Assembly: GCA_900073065.1 (NCBI GenBank)
Contig: FJOG01000012.1
Span: forward strand, 525,981 to 589,980
Length of the DNA stretch: 64,000 bases
Origin: Phialocephala subalpina
Taxonomy: Eukaryota; Ascomycota; Leotiomycetes; Helotiales; Mollisiaceae
Direction of reading: 5' to 3'
Shown here: one piece after another, positions 1-12,083 of the stretch
How the letters are laid out: every line of letters starts with the position of its first letter
How positions within the stretch are numbered: the stretch's first letter is position 1
The notes under the pieces: model-generated
What the model saw: the letters and a program-made list of their open reading frames with translations, nothing else
The model's database searches: none
Told to the model about the DNA's origin: nothing
Position numbers and translations under genes: made by a program

Positions 1-399
1 CTCATTGCAAAGCTCAACATTGTTCACAAAGTCCTTCTCCAAGTGGAACAACTCAGGGTTTCAAACTAGCTAGCCCAAGCCACCCTCAATGCTCTATTAT
101 TCATCACCAATTCAACCAATGAGGCTATGGAAGTATTTCTCGCAGACCACGAAAAGTACCGGGAGTCACTGAGGCAAGGAGGTCGGGTCATATTCTGAAA
201 GACGGTTGGAGAAGAGGGAAGTGAGCTTTTGAGATGGGAATCAGGTACGTTGAACGTTTTTTGACGTTGGCGAGAGGCTGACACATTCTTAGAAGGATAA
301 ACTCAGGCAGACTCTTGCAAACATGTTAGTATCTATCAATTGCTCGGTTCAGTTGGCTTGCTATTTCAAGTAAGTTGACATGCCTCGGGGAGAACTAGG

Positions 400-1212
400 T
401 CGCAAACTAGTGTAGCTTCAAGTACCGGTTATGATCCAGGAGTGGACGCCAACTTATCTTGGAACGCACATCCAAAACCGTCTTATCACATTTCTCAGCC
501 CCCGTTCGAAGATGTAAAGTTACAGACTTGCATATGGGATTCGTCATTTTGGGGAAAGACAGAGCCGAGTAGGTAGTAGTCAGGGTGGATCTATATCTAG
601 AACTTACAGGCGATCCACAGGCTTCAAAATTCGACAGAAACCACTCGACTTCTTTAGGTCTGGGCAAGTGTTCTCCGTCTGTGTTTCGGCCGAGTTCTCG
701 GTGCGGCATCTAAGTCCCCAGGGACGGCGAGTTGAATTGAGCAAGTTACCTCTGGACCAGTTACCTTTCTGAAAGCAAAACAAGAACATGAACAAAACGA
801 AGATCGAAAGAGGCGCTGGAGACAGATTATTTCATTGCCTTTAGCTCAAATGATTCAATACGCAAAAGAAACAGAAAATGGCATGGTATTATGTCCTCTT
901 TGTCGTGTTCTCCCGTTCTTCCCAACCCAGCAGATGTTTGATAAAGATACTTGGGATGTCCACTTTCGTTTAGAGCATTGGGAGAAATACTGCTCGATGA
1001 GAGGCATATCTCCAGATTCAGACAAATTGCCTTCTGTAGCGAGATACCTTACAAGCAAAGCAAGCTCTTCTCTCGCCCGGCATACCCCCGGCGCCAGAAC
1101 TCGTCCACAACGAGAAGCAGAAGCTCTACAAAGACCCGATGTTCAGTATCGTGATCATTCTTCGCGACGCAACCATCCTCTACTCCTATCACCAACACCC
1201 GCCAACTACTAG
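400..1212 (+). pseudogene. Remnants of an unidentified gene with a C2H2-like finger
   Basis: I do not recognise this gene. Coding-like stretches occur in more than one frame: about 412-588, about 603-770 after a possible GTAGTA...ACAG intron, and about 735-1212. The last has CPLC followed by an H-x4-H pair (around 895-990), the spacing of a C2H2-like zinc finger. No ATG-initiated model joins the pieces, and stops separate them. It could be a decayed gene or an intron-rich gene whose splicing I could not resolve. The middle piece (KPLDFFRSGQVF) resembles the start of fungal regulatory-type domains that carry an FFxxGxVF motif, but I would not assign a family. Confidence 0.3.
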
Positions 1213-1576
1213 TTCGGTTCGGCATCTGTGAAAGCGGAGGCGACGAGCGAAGCATGATGGAAGGAATATTCACTGTTCCCTGTAAATTGAGAGTGGCATC
1301 ACTGGTCGTGCACTGTTAAAGATGCGATATCTGGAACGAAGAGTACAACTGCGCCGTGAAGATCGATGGAGAGTGTATCGGTACTTCATACCGAGAAGAA
1401 CGACGAAGAGGGCACATTACACTATATACCCACGAGATATACAATATAGATGGCACATTGACTAGGCTTTCGAGGTGACTGTTCGGAAACGCAACATGAT
1501 CAAAGGTTTGGTCACCCATTCTAGACACCGGAAAGAGTGTACGATAAGGAGCTCTACACCCATTTCTGAACCTGCA
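1213..1576. other. Intergenic, nothing recognised
   Basis: I see no supported coding frame, RNA gene or repeat here. It is the downstream side of the aldehyde dehydrogenase gene, whose stop lies at 1577. Confidence 0.6.
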
Positions 1577-3213
1577 TTACAACTTTGCCACCTTTCCTAC
1601 ATCCGTCTTGTACAAGTGGATTACCTGAGGGTTCATGTACGACAGTAGACCGTGCCTTCCAAGTTCACCACCAAGTCCACTTTCCTTGTGTCCAGCAAAG
1701 AATGCCTGAGTCAGTGGCCTCTCGAAGCTGTTAATCCAAACTGTTCCAGCTTCAATCTGACTTGCAATTCTGTTTGCTCTTTCGATGTCTGCGCAGTACA
1801 CAGATCCACCAAGTCCAGTTCTCGTGTCGTTGACTCGGGGAATCAACTCCTCCTCCGTGCTCCATGGCATCATGGGCACAATCGGACCTGCATTTTGTCA
1901 GTCAAATCCTCGATCTCTATATCTCGTTGTACTTACCGAAAGGCTCCTCCTTGACGATCCTCGAATGGCTGGGTGGATTGTTGATGATCGCAGGCTGGAT
2001 CACAAATCCACTTTCATTGCCAACGGCCTTTCCACCAATCGCAAACTCGTACCCATTTACTGCACAATCCTCGAAGAACCCTTTGACGATGTTGTACTGC
2101 ATCTCGTTCTGAACTGGCCCCAACATGCATCCTTCTTCCGCGGTACCGCCAACCTTCCATCCTTTTACAACCTTCATCAATTCCTCAAGCATCTCTTGAT
2201 AAATACTCTCGTGTACGAACAATCTCTTGCTCGCCACGCAAAGTTGTCCAGAGTTGTAAAATGCTCCAAGAGCCACCAGCGGTGCAACCTTCGCAACATC
2301 GACGTCAGGGCAAATTATACAAGCGCTATTTCCTCCAAGCTCAAGAGTGACTCTTTTCAATGTCTTTGCAGCAGCCACCATGACTCTCTTTCCCGTCGCG
2401 GTGCTTCCAGTGAAGCTAATCTTGTCAATTCCTGGATGTTCAGTCATCATCGGACCAAGTTTATCATCTCCGTTCAAGGCTTGGAGAACGCCATGAGGCA
2501 GGTATTGCTGCACCATTTCGGCGAATTTAAGGACGCTGTATGGTGTGAACGGGGAGGGCTTGATGATGATTGTGTTGCCGGTTAATAGCGCGGCGGAGAT
2601 TTTCCCCATAGCCAAGACGAGGGGAAAGTTCCAAGGGCATATGGCACCTGCCACACCGAGAGGCACATATCGGAGTGTGAGCTTGAGATCATCACCGTCT
2701 TCGAGAATTTCTTCTCCTGGGGACGGAGCCTTCGCTGCTTTGCATCAGCATTTTTCAATCAAAATCCCACGATTTAGCAACGCACAATGGTAATCCAGGG
2801 TACCAACAGACGCCATGACCTCTCCAGTCGCGAATTGTATCTATCAGGCCATTTAGCACAACTCATTTCCTGACATGCACAAATCGACTCACCGGCTTCC
2901 CGCCTTCCAGCGACAGCAATCTCGCCATGTCTGGGATGTGCTTGGTCAACTCGTCTCTCATCTTTCCCAAGATCTCCTGTCTCTCAGCCCAACTCGTCTT
3001 CGACCAACTCTCGAATGCCTTTCGCGCGACCTCGACAGCTTCATCGAGATCCCGTTCTGTCGCGATGGGCACATCCCACAATGGCGACTTGTCGGATGGA
3101 TTGACACCATGATGTACCTTCTCGCTGCCTCTTAGACCACTCGCGACCACATTGTGGAATTTTTCGTAACTGAGCTCTGCTGCTCCAGCTGGTGCCGTCT
3201 CGATTGATCCCAT
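1577..3213 (-). CDS. Aldehyde dehydrogenase (NAD(P)+-dependent, ALDH superfamily)
   Basis: Oxidises aldehydes to carboxylates with NAD(P)+; the substrate cannot be read from sequence. Four exons: 3213-2893, 2840-2786, 2734-1937 and 1887-1577, with GT...AG introns of 46-52 nt. Phases are consistent and the joined frame gives 494 residues, the usual ALDH length. The ATG at 3213 (MGSIETAP) is chosen because no ATG lies upstream in frame. Family marks are PWNFP, the cofactor-binding loop FTGSTATGK, the general-base Glu in LELGGNSA and the catalytic Cys in GQLCVASKR; the C-terminal part has the typical ESGLGGELG stretch. No signal peptide is seen, so it is probably cytosolic. It is divergent from the alcohol dehydrogenase at 3954, with 740 bp between the two starts, so an alcohol-aldehyde-acid route with shared control is plausible but inferred. 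Confidence 0.93.
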
Positions 3214-3953
3214 CTTGCTTGGCTTCTTTTTGAAATGAAATCTATTGAAAGTTCGGGGTTCCAAGGGAAGAAAATGCAGATATAGATCTAAATTTTAATC
3301 TGAGAACGAATGCTTCCTCACGCACCGAATCATCGGCAGGATCGCTCTTAATATAAATCCTCCATCCCGACTCGGCAATCCCCCACCACCAAATACGACC
3401 TTATCTCCCTGTCCACCAACCGTCAAGACCCCAGCCAGAACTCTGTTCGAGTTTAGCCTCGCCTCTAACACCCCAAGCCCAGGGGCCACAATTGGTTGCA
3501 GGACAGTCTCCATGTGGGGCCTTGTCCTGTGGGGTCTCGGCATGTTCTCTGCTGTTTCACACCCTGATTTGAACAAACCGCGGCTAGTTTCAAGACTTGG
3601 GGGTTTTCCCCGGTGTGGGTACCACATCTTGGTGGGGTAAGAATTGAGGGGCTGTTACGGATATGGATGTCGGGTATCTTGCATCCTGTTGCAGCTGTCA
3701 GGAATCGTCTTAGCAGGAATATTATTGGCACGACGGAGATTTCAGAAGCTGGCGGTTTGGGAGTGCGGCAGTAGTGTCGGTCCGACCCTGGTTTGATAAA
3801 GCTAGAGCTAAGAGACGCAGACTACTTGTATCTTCGCATGTTGCTTCTGCCTATCTTGTTTCGTTTCCATGCAATCTAAGGGACCTTGACGAGTGTAATA
3901 GAAGTTAAGTTGGTCTTCTCCATATTCGGCACGACGGAACACACTCGATCAAC
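3214..3953. promoter_or_regulatory. Shared divergent promoter region of the ALDH/ADH pair
   Basis: This 740 bp separates the start codons of two divergently transcribed dehydrogenase genes, so it must hold both promoters and 5' leaders. Open frames inside it lack family features and I treat them as chance. I could not name transcription factor sites with confidence. Confidence 0.5.
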
Positions 3954-5184
3954 ATGAGCCTCCCATCCCACCACAAGACGGCGGTCTGGGTCGTAAGTCA
4001 TCCTATTCATCCCTTCTAGCATATATATGAGCTGACAACTTCCAAGCGAGACGAGGAACACAAATTCCACTTCCAAATCGAAGACGCACCTCTTCCAGTT
4101 CCCGGACCACAAGAAGTCCTCATCCGCCTCTCCTGCACTGGTGTCTGTGGTTCAGACATCGCCCTCGCATCCGGCGAATTGGGCCCCTGCTGTAAAATCC
4201 TCGGCCACGAAGGCGTAGGTCGAGTCATCTCTCTCGGCTCCGGGATCTCAGACTCCCAAGTCAAGATCGGGACCCGCGTCGGCGTCGCATGGCAAAGAGA
4301 TGTTTGTGGCACGTGTGAATTGTGCTTACTTCCAGATGGAGAGACGAGATGTCTGCTTCAGATGACAGGGAGGAAGGTAGATGGCACGTTTGCCGAGTAC
4401 ACGGTTGTGCCGTATCGGTATCTTACGCCTGTTACGGAGGAGGTTGAGGACGAGTTGATTGCGCCGATTTTGTGCGGTGGTGTGACGATTTATAAAGGGT
4501 TGAAGATTTGTGGTGCTACGCCGGGACAGTGGGTCGTGATTTCTGGTGCTGGGGGCGGAGTCGGGTCTTTGGGTATTCAGTATGCGAAAGCGATGGGGTA
4601 TCGAGTCATCGCTATCGATGCTGGGAAAGAGAAGGAAGAGTACTGCAAGCAACTCGGTGCAGAGGTTTATGTCGACGTCACGAGTGGTCAAGATACCATT
4701 GCTACGGTCCGCGAGAAGAGCGGCGGGCATGGAGCAGCTGCTGTTCTCGTGACTGCGGGTTCAGGAAAAGCATATCAAGACGCCATCTCAATGCTAGGGG
4801 GCTTCGGAACTTTGGTTTGCATTGGAATTCCTCCACCATCACAAACAGTCACCTTTCATCCTATCACTTTTATCGATCTGGGAATTCGGATCATCGGATC
4901 AGCTGTTGGGACGAGACTTGATATCCGAGAAGCTCTTACGTTCGTGCAGAGAGGCTTGGTGACGCCGAAAGTGCACATGGCAAAGCTGGAAGACCTGTCT
5001 GAGATTGTAGAGCAGATTAATTCTGGAAAGGTATGGGTGACCTTGCTTCGGACCTTCAATCTCGTTCTGAAATGTTGAATTTGTCTGTCGGACATTCAGG
5101 AGTTGGCTAATTTTATTGCAGGCTATTGGCAAATTCGTGGTTCGCTTCCGTCCAGGTTCAAGAGAAGAATCTACAACGAATTGA
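3954..5184 (+). CDS. Zinc-dependent alcohol dehydrogenase (MDR superfamily)
   Basis: Interconverts alcohols and aldehydes with NAD(P)(H). Three exons: 3954-3992, 4047-5030 and 5122-5184, all phase-0 junctions with GTAAGT/GTATGG donors, giving 361 residues, normal for the class. Catalytic-zinc ligands are visible in TGVCGSD and GHEGVGR plus the later Cys in ILCGGVT. The structural-zinc lobe has four cysteines (CGTCELC...C). The nucleotide-binding loop is GAGGGVGSLG. The last exon adds AIGKFVVRF, the usual family C-terminus, which supports the third exon; reading through intron 2 would instead give a short spurious tail. The order of motifs resembles fungal Adh1-like enzymes. No targeting signal is evident. 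It is divergent from the aldehyde dehydrogenase. Confidence 0.93.
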
Positions 5185-5603
5185 TCTCTGCGTCCTCATT
5201 CTATCAGCACTTCTGGTCTTTCGATATGCCCAAACCCCTGGGGAGGAGTATGACTACTTGGTACTATGAGTTTCTACTGCTCGAAGCAGTATCACAACTC
5301 CGCACAGCTGGTGGCGAAGTCCAAGCCAGGCTGGGATATCGGAGGCGAGAATTGAGTCCTGGTGACAGTTTGACTGCCATTGTTAAAAGAGTGTCTAATC
5401 TATTTCGGTTACTTCGATCCGTATGCATGCCCCAAGTAGAATGCTTGGTCGTGATAACGATATGTTCAGTGCTGTCTCCTTCGAGAATGCAAACCGGGAT
5501 TCTATCTCGATGTCCCAGCCCAACGAGGGCAATTCAATCTTCACAATCTCTCTTTATTCTAGCCACAGCTAGCGACTCGCATCTTGTCGATACATACCGA
5601 AAA
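5185..5603. other. Short intergenic gap between convergent genes
   Basis: It lies between the ADH stop and the stop of the minus-strand phosphotransferase-like gene. It is probably 3' untranslated sequence of both; I see nothing else. Confidence 0.5.
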
Positions 5604-8329
5604 TTAAAACTTGAAGTAAGGCAGAACAGGGAAAGCATAATCCTGACTACGCGCTTGCTTTTGAATCTTCTTCCACGTCTCTCCTTTGAAAGCCTTTTCA
5701 TCCTTTCCTGCATTCTCCAAGTACCAAACTCCTATGTTGACCATCCTTGTTACCAGCTCACACTGTCCGAAGGTCTCCAAACTGCAACAGCCACACTTCC
5801 GTCTAGGACTATGAGCCATGTTGATGAGTTCTCGACCAATAGCAATGAAGGTTGACCTCATCGCCTTTGCAGGTTTGTCGGGAATGCCCCGATTGGTGCC
5901 AGGGCCGTATTGATCCGGCTGTAGTTTCATGACGAGCGTCGAGCCGTTGCCAAGACTGGTCGTATAATAAGCGCGCCAAAGGCTTGTCACGAACCCCTTC
6001 ACAATGGATCGGAAGGCTTGTGTCCCATTGGGCTCGAGATAGTATGATTGCAAGTCTGCGAGAAGCTGTGCCAAGTCACCGTTGATTCCATTTCCATGGC
6101 CGGAATGCTCCCAGCCGATGAGACCCACACGGCTAGTATCCGATATTGGCTTCTCCAAGTGTATTGAGCTCAAGTAAGCGTCTCCGTGTGTGAAGGCATT
6201 AAAGTCTGCATGATATTGTGTATCGAAGTCTTCGATTACCCTCTGAGCAAGTTCCTGGCTATTTGGAACATTGAACCCTCTAAGCTGATCTTTGATGGCC
6301 ATCGCTGACTTCGCTCGAATGATGTCTGAATAGTTGTTAGCCGTGTTATCCTCAAGCATACTGTGAGAAAGGGTCACGGAATTGTGCCTACTTTTCTGGA
6401 AAAATCGATCGATTTTACTTACAGGACCCTCAGGATCCTTTGGGGACAAGCGCTTGTGGAGATTTGCAAAGTACGTTCCAACTTTATCTCCGAGAACCGA
6501 AAAGCGCTCATGAACGATTTGTTCCTCCGACCTTTCCCGTTCTTGACGAGTTCGCAAGTCGTTGAAAGCAGCGGACAACGCGAGAAGAGCGCCCAGATCC
6601 GACATGATGAGCACATCGTCCGAGGGACACAATGGTCTCCTCCTCGGCACAGCAATAGTCACCTGCGCTTCTTGTTCATATGGAAAGTTCCCTTGTCGTT
6701 CTAAGGCAAATGATTCGATTCTCTACGCTTGTTCGTTAGTACCTCTACCGATTTTGATGTAGTCATAGAATCGGAACTTACGTGTCTGACTTGAGGATCT
6801 AGCTCTCGGGCGCCCTTGGCGTATGATGATATATGTTTAAGGATGTATGTCTCGCAGCCGTCTCTGGTAGCTCTTACAGTGTGGAGGCTAAGATTTTCGA
6901 ATGTCCAGGACCCTTCCGGGACATTCTTCTTCATGAAAGAGTCGAAATCGAAGATTTCTGGTACGTCTTCGGCAACGAGTTCTTCCGAGTTGGTTTTGTC
7001 TCCATCTCCGTCCGCGTCCTGGCTGGGATTTGAGCTGGAGGGTATCGCGGCTTGAACCGAGCAGCCCAGCTCGTCGTTGGATCTACTTTTCTCCCTGTTC
7101 CTCTCCTTGTCGCGCCTCTTCTTCATTCTGCGTTTGACTTCTTTAGCACCATTGAAGCTAATGTCTCGGGGAAGTAGGGACTTTGTTTGATTGATTCTCT
7201 CGGCAATGCGCTTCGCTTCCGTAATTGCTAAATCTCCAAACTCCAACCAGTATGTTCTTTCTGCAGTCGATATATGTTCACCTGGCTGCGGCAAAGCGAC
7301 CTCGATCTCTGCTGAGAGTTTTTGAAGACAGTTGACGTATGCCTCATTGTACCTCTTATCTGGATACATTCTCCTTTTTTCATTGATGAGAAAATTGAGA
7401 ATGAGTTCGTTGCTCAACTGGTCGAAGATGCCCACCTTTTCGTCAAGTGTAAGCTTGGCAACGGCTATCAACCTTTCTGAGAGCGCTTGCCGGAGATTTT
7501 GTTCGCACAATCGTGGCTGAATGTTCCCGAGAGCTTGGAACAAGCAGACTGGATTCTTGCATTCCAGATGGTGCTTATTGCCAGCGTAAGGGCAAATGAC
7601 CGCGAGTTTGCTGTTGTCTAAGTTCTGATCGATCGGTCCCCGTGAGTCGTCCTTCATGTCCCCTTCAGTCTGGTTCATTTTCTGGCTGGATAGTGACCAT
7701 GTGCCTATGCCAAGGACGCTGCTGCCCTTAGCAGGCGCCCTCTTAGCAATTTCTTCTCCAATCTCTTCGAGGAGGACGGAGTTAGTAGCTGGGGTCCAGG
7801 TGTCTGACTCGGAATCGTCTGTGGAACTACGGACGTCGACTGTTATATCCTTTCGTTCGATTGTAGTTTGAAGCGAGTCCTGTCGGAGGGGAACCACATT
7901 CTGCACCGGCGAATGTCCCTCCTCTTGAGGGCCTTTCGCCTTCGCACTGCCATCATGCTGATTCGCATCTTCCGCCCCGATACGTTCCTGATTTTTTGCA
8001 ATCGCTTCGTCTTCAATGCGGCCCTCAATGTTTCGTTTGTCCTCTAGCAACTGTTTAAACCAACTCCATTCTAGAGCCTCAATGAAATCCAACACACACA
8101 ACGACACATCTTTGTTCGTTGTTCTTGGAAAGTCATTCAGGTCGAGATCCCACTTGAATCCCAAGTGTGTACCGTTCGTCACCATCCGTCGCAGATTCGC
8201 CAAGTCCGCCTTCGTTTTGACAACCTCGTCCAACATCCACAGGCGCAATTTGCGAAGCGTCTCTGGGGAAGAAGGAGGTGTTGCCGGTGCCATGGCTCCT
8301 GCACCATTGTCCTGGACCGGCTGAGACAT
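5604..8329 (-). CDS. Phosphotransferase (APH/choline kinase-like) fold protein with long N-terminal extension
   Basis: Two exons, 8329-6782 and 6722-5604, joined phase 0 (GTAAGT donor, CTAAC branch, TAG acceptor), encode 888 residues. The C-terminal half looks like the fungal branch of the aminoglycoside-phosphotransferase family (PF01636 type). An N-lobe-like segment (YILKH, residues about 490-520) is followed by a loop reading THGDAYLSS, a downstream IGWEHSGHGNG and then NGDLAQLLADL. In active kinases these positions are usually HxDxxxxN and a metal-binding D; here the first D is kept but the Asn and the second Asp look replaced, so activity is doubtful. The N-terminal ~450 residues are charged, partly disordered and unknown to me. 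A (GAT)7 run sits just upstream of the start. Substrate and role are unknown. Confidence 0.72.
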
Positions 8330-8343
8330 TGTGGCTGGTTATT

Positions 8344-8366
8344 GATGATGATGATGATGATGATGA
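8344..8366. repeat. GAT trinucleotide microsatellite
   Basis: About seven GAT/ATG units lie between the starts of two divergent genes, 15-37 bp upstream of the phosphotransferase-like ATG and so probably in its 5' leader. Confidence 0.85.
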
Positions 8367-8531
8367 ATGGTGAAGAGAGAGAGTCTCACCAGGACTCGAT
8401 TTGTTTACCTCCTCGTGACGAAAGTAGAAGGATCGTCTCGTCGCTCCTTCCAAGCGAGTAAGGGTTAGCGAGCCTAAGCCTTTTCAGGCCGCCAGTGTGC
8501 CGAGGCTAAATCTCGCATCATCAACAACACA

Positions 8532-9182
8532 ATGTCTTCCATCTCACCTTCATCATCACCCACATTCGCCTCCCTTCAATCTCTCAGATCTCACCGGATA
8601 ATGGAAGAAAGAGACCTCAACCATTTCAACTCAATCCCTTGGTGTGCAGCACTCCTCTCTGACCCCGCATTCACCATCACACCGACCTTCTCCCGGCAGT
8701 ACAAAGCCAACACCGAAGACTCCCTCTTCGCGGAAACTCTCCAAACCGATTCCACCATCTCCCACTGCCTCTCTTTCCACCCTCCTCCCATCCAAACCTC
8801 CGTATCAGCACCATGGATACCCGAAGTCCGCTCCCTAATGACCCTCGGGCTGGGCATGAATGGCGGACCAGCCACGCTTCACGGCGGAATAATTGCCACC
8901 CTTATGGACGACGCTATCGGTACCCTATTAACGATCAATAAGCATCATAAAACTGGGGAACCATTGAGTGGAAATACAGTGACGGCGTATTTGAATGTCA
9001 AGTATTTGAGGCCGGTAAAGACGCCGGGGACGGTGTTGGTTGTAGCGTGGGGTGGGAAGGTGGAGGGTGGGAAGGGGAGGAAGTATGGGATGGAGGCGGA
9101 GGTTAGGGATGGTAAGGGAGCGGTGTTGGCGAAGGCGGATTCGCTTTGGATTCTGTTGCAGAAGAAGGAGGCGAAGTTGTGA
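8532..9182 (+). CDS. Hotdog-fold thioesterase (4HBT/PaaI-like)
   Basis: A single exon of 216 residues from an ATG 11 bp after the TCATCAACAACACA leader. The central part (residues about 100-205) has the hotdog-fold layout: a loop GMNGGPATLHGGIIATLMDDA that carries the family HGG-type motif and the conserved acidic residue on the following helix, then alternating strands (TVTAYLNVKYLRPV, GTVLVVAW, YGMEAEVRDGKGAVLAKAD). Members hydrolyse acyl-CoA or related thioesters; the substrate here is not predictable. The N-terminal ~90 residues are divergent. There is no evident targeting peptide, though the Ser/Pro-rich first 15 residues are ambiguous. Its promoter lies back-to-back with that of the phosphotransferase-like gene (about 200 bp). 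Confidence 0.8.
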   Translation: MSSISPSSSPTFASLQSLRSHRIMEERDLNHFNSIPWCAALLSDPAFTITPTFSRQYKANTEDSLFAETLQTDSTISHCLSFHPPPIQTSVSAPWIPEVRSLMTLGLGMNGGPATLHGGIIATLMDDAIGTLLTINKHHKTGEPLSGNTVTAYLNVKYLRPVKTPGTVLVVAWGGKVEGGKGRKYGMEAEVRDGKGAVLAKADSLWILLQKKEAKL

Positions 9183-9776
9183 TCGAGGGCTTCTCGTGGT
9201 GGGTGGTCAGAAAAAGTGATACACCAATGTACCAGGAAGCCGGGGACTTTCTACCAGAATCTGAACGAAGAACATGATTTCCAACGACCCCCTCTTTTAT
9301 CAATGGGCAATTGAAGCCTTATTCCAATTCCTTTTCTATGGGCTTGTCAGCACCATTCCATCTCGTGCTCCGTGTCGCCTTATATACACTGTCGGAGGTT
9401 GTTTAAGATAGGAAGCGCGTGTTGTCATGTGACAAATGGTCGATTTTTTTGCTTTCTGATCATTTCGAGGACGGAGAGACGTACCACAGTCACCACCTAG
9501 ATCTTGGATATCTCATTATCGATGCCAAATGAGACATTGCATTAGGAAGAAAGATAGCCAGAGCTTTCGCACGTGATTACAAGCAGCTTCCACTTGGGGA
9601 GGTGGCAGGTCGCCACTTGAAAACGATCACGTCTTCATTAGAGTTCATTCCTTGCTATCCATCTTCTTGATTACAGATGCCAATAGATGGACCTTACCTA
9701 GTCCTATCTTGAAATGCTACCACGACTAGCATCTCTTCGCATATCCTTGAACGCCCTGCAAACGATGATCTCAGAA
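9183..9776. other. Intergenic between convergent genes, nothing recognised
   Basis: No coding frame with family features. It contains the 3' ends of the thioesterase gene and the HET pseudogene. Confidence 0.5.
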
Positions 9777-12083
9777 TCAGAGGAAGTGAAAAGGCTGCGT
9801 CTCCTTCAGCCTATCATACATCAACCCGAACATCTCCCCCTCCATCATCCGGCTCACATACGCTTCGCCAATCCTGTTAATAATGAAGTCAGCAATTGCT
9901 CGTCCAGATCGTTCTAGGTCAGCTGGGACATTCACAAACCAGAAAAACTCACATATGCCACTCCACGACTTTCTCGCTTGTGGCATTGTCCGTCGTAATC
10001 CCGCTCGGCCTAGTAAATACCGGAACTCCATGTCCCTGAACGATTAGTATACAATCTCCTGGCTGCGTTGCTATCGGCGCAAGTCCAAGATGTCCTCTTG
10101 ATGAGACGAGGAGGCGTCCATTTCGGGTGCGGTATTCCATTGCTTGACGAGCGGGAGTGGATATGGGAGATGACTCTTCAAAGAGGTCGTGGAGGGTGGA
10201 AAATGATTTGAAGGTGCGTTTGCCAGGAAGTAAGAGGGATGAACTACTGTTGATGAAGTGCCAGTTTCGATAGTCCGGGTGACTTGTTATCCTCTCGTCT
10301 TGTTGTGTATCAGTCGATTGTCCCAGTCAGGGTGGGGTAGATAAAACCTTTCTGAACTAGGAGCGGAGCAGGCACTTGAACTTCGGCGGAGCCTTTGCAC
10401 ACCCCATCATCGCACCCGCCACAAGTACCGACCAGATCTCATTCTCCTCCAGCTGCGACACGGCGGGAATCCACTCGTTAACCCTCACCAATGTCATCAC
10501 ATAGCTGAGTAGTTCCTCTATCTCCGCGCACCCAGGCCTATACGGAAACTCCGTCGCTACCATCTCCTCGATGTCCGTCGGCTGAACCACTCCCGACGCA
10601 AAGCCACAGTCCGGCTTGAAGTGATTGAGCTCCGCTGGGCTGATTGCACCAAGTCCAGTCACGACATCAGCGAAGAAACCCCAGCAAGTCAGAGTGTTTC
10701 CATTGACCAAGACATCTGGAGTCATTGAGGTTCCCTTGGGAGGATTTTCCACTATTTAAGGCGGAAGACCAGCGTACCAAGTTCCTTCGATAGGGTCGTT
10801 TCTTCTTGTGCGCTTTGCGCCATAATCAGGGACTCAAGATGGGAGGCCTTCTTTCTCCTGAGGGTTATTGTTCGCATCGATCAGGGACAATCCAACTCCA
10901 TCGACCAGAAACAAGGGATCTAGATTATTCTTCGGACCAGCCTGGATGCATGCTTTTGTAAACTCCTCGTACACTGTTCCGAGAGATTTTTGGTAATCAG
11001 TCAATATCGATTTTCAGAGCTGGGAGTCCTGGGATTTTGAGCATGCCGTACACTCGATCTTTGCCTATGAAGGCGTTTGCTTGTGATGCCATCATCAACG
11101 CTTGCTTCAGCGTAGATCCCCTCAACAGTCCATGACCCAGACCAGGTGTCGACTTGACAGGAATATAGAATTCGTCCACAGGAGGAAGAACCTTTCGATG
11201 TCCAGCAACTTCCAATTGTGCAATCCCTGCGACATGATAAACCGAATGTTCGAATCCTGGAACAGTGCCTCCTAGAGAGGATATTGGAGGAGACTGTGGA
11301 TCATTCAGGCATTGGCCAACGGGCGGGCGGTGATGCCAATCGTAGGTGGAGAACGAATCACGCAGTGGCGCTACATTCGTGATGCTGCTTTTCTCTACGC
11401 TACACACTTCGACCTGGTGAAGGAATCTACGACTAGAGCTGTTAAAGAAGTGGTAGACGGCGGCATCATCGACTCCGGTTGCCAGCTCATGGGCGTGTTC
11501 CCTCATGATCTTGTGGAAGCGCTGAAGCATAGCACGAAGCTGGAAATGCGCTTGTTCTCGATTGACGGCAGCTAAGATGGGATCGCACTGATCGAATAAC
11601 TCGATATACTCGGTCCTATACATGGCACTGGTGGCTTGAAGGGTATCGATTGCAGGGCTAGACCTATCGCCCGAGATCTCGGAGTCAGCATACTTCTTTC
11701 GAGGGTCTCGGAAAGTCTTAGGAGTATTGGGATATGTATGCGACTTCAGCAGCTGCGCGCCTCGAGACTCTAGAGATAACACAGAAAAAGAGATATTGCT
11801 CCAAGAAGCTGAGACTTACCACTGGTCCTCACCAAGCCACATGATTATATTGCCTGCGAAGCGATATATATTTCCCATGAGTTTGAGCTGCTCAACTTTC
11901 TCGGAATCGTCATTCTGATTAATGCACAACGCATCGATCCATATCTTGCCCCCCTGTTGGAAGAACACCATATCGCGGAATTATCGGACACCGGTATACA
12001 GACCTCCACCTACTTCATGTTCGTAGCCGTTCAGCAGAATCTTGGGCTTAGGCCTTGCCGGGTCTCCCCATGCATACGACATA
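9777..12083 (-). pseudogene. HET-domain protein pseudogene (heterokaryon-incompatibility type)
   Basis: Read on the minus strand, the order of a HET protein is clear. SYAWGD (about 12065-12080) and IWIDALCINQ (about 11920) mark the HET domain, followed by GNIYR and MWLGED. Next come an intron (GTAAGT...CTAG, about 11770-11818), DRVYGML (about 11040) and GLPS-x-VPDY (about 10835). The C-terminal module has GHLGLAPIATQPGD and IGEAYVSRMMEGE, with an intron between. Breaks are a TAA at 11981-11983 inside the HET domain, a +1 shift at about 10995, a TGA at 10834-10836 where the family has Trp (G-to-A on the coding strand), and a TAA at 10756-10758. The 5' end abuts a MITE. Intact members trigger cell death on recognition of non-self; this copy cannot make the full protein. 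Confidence 0.85.

Noticed and set aside
1785..2585. Long plus-strand open frame (266 codons)
   Set aside because: It lies antisense to the aldehyde dehydrogenase exons and shows no family features; it is a shadow of that gene.
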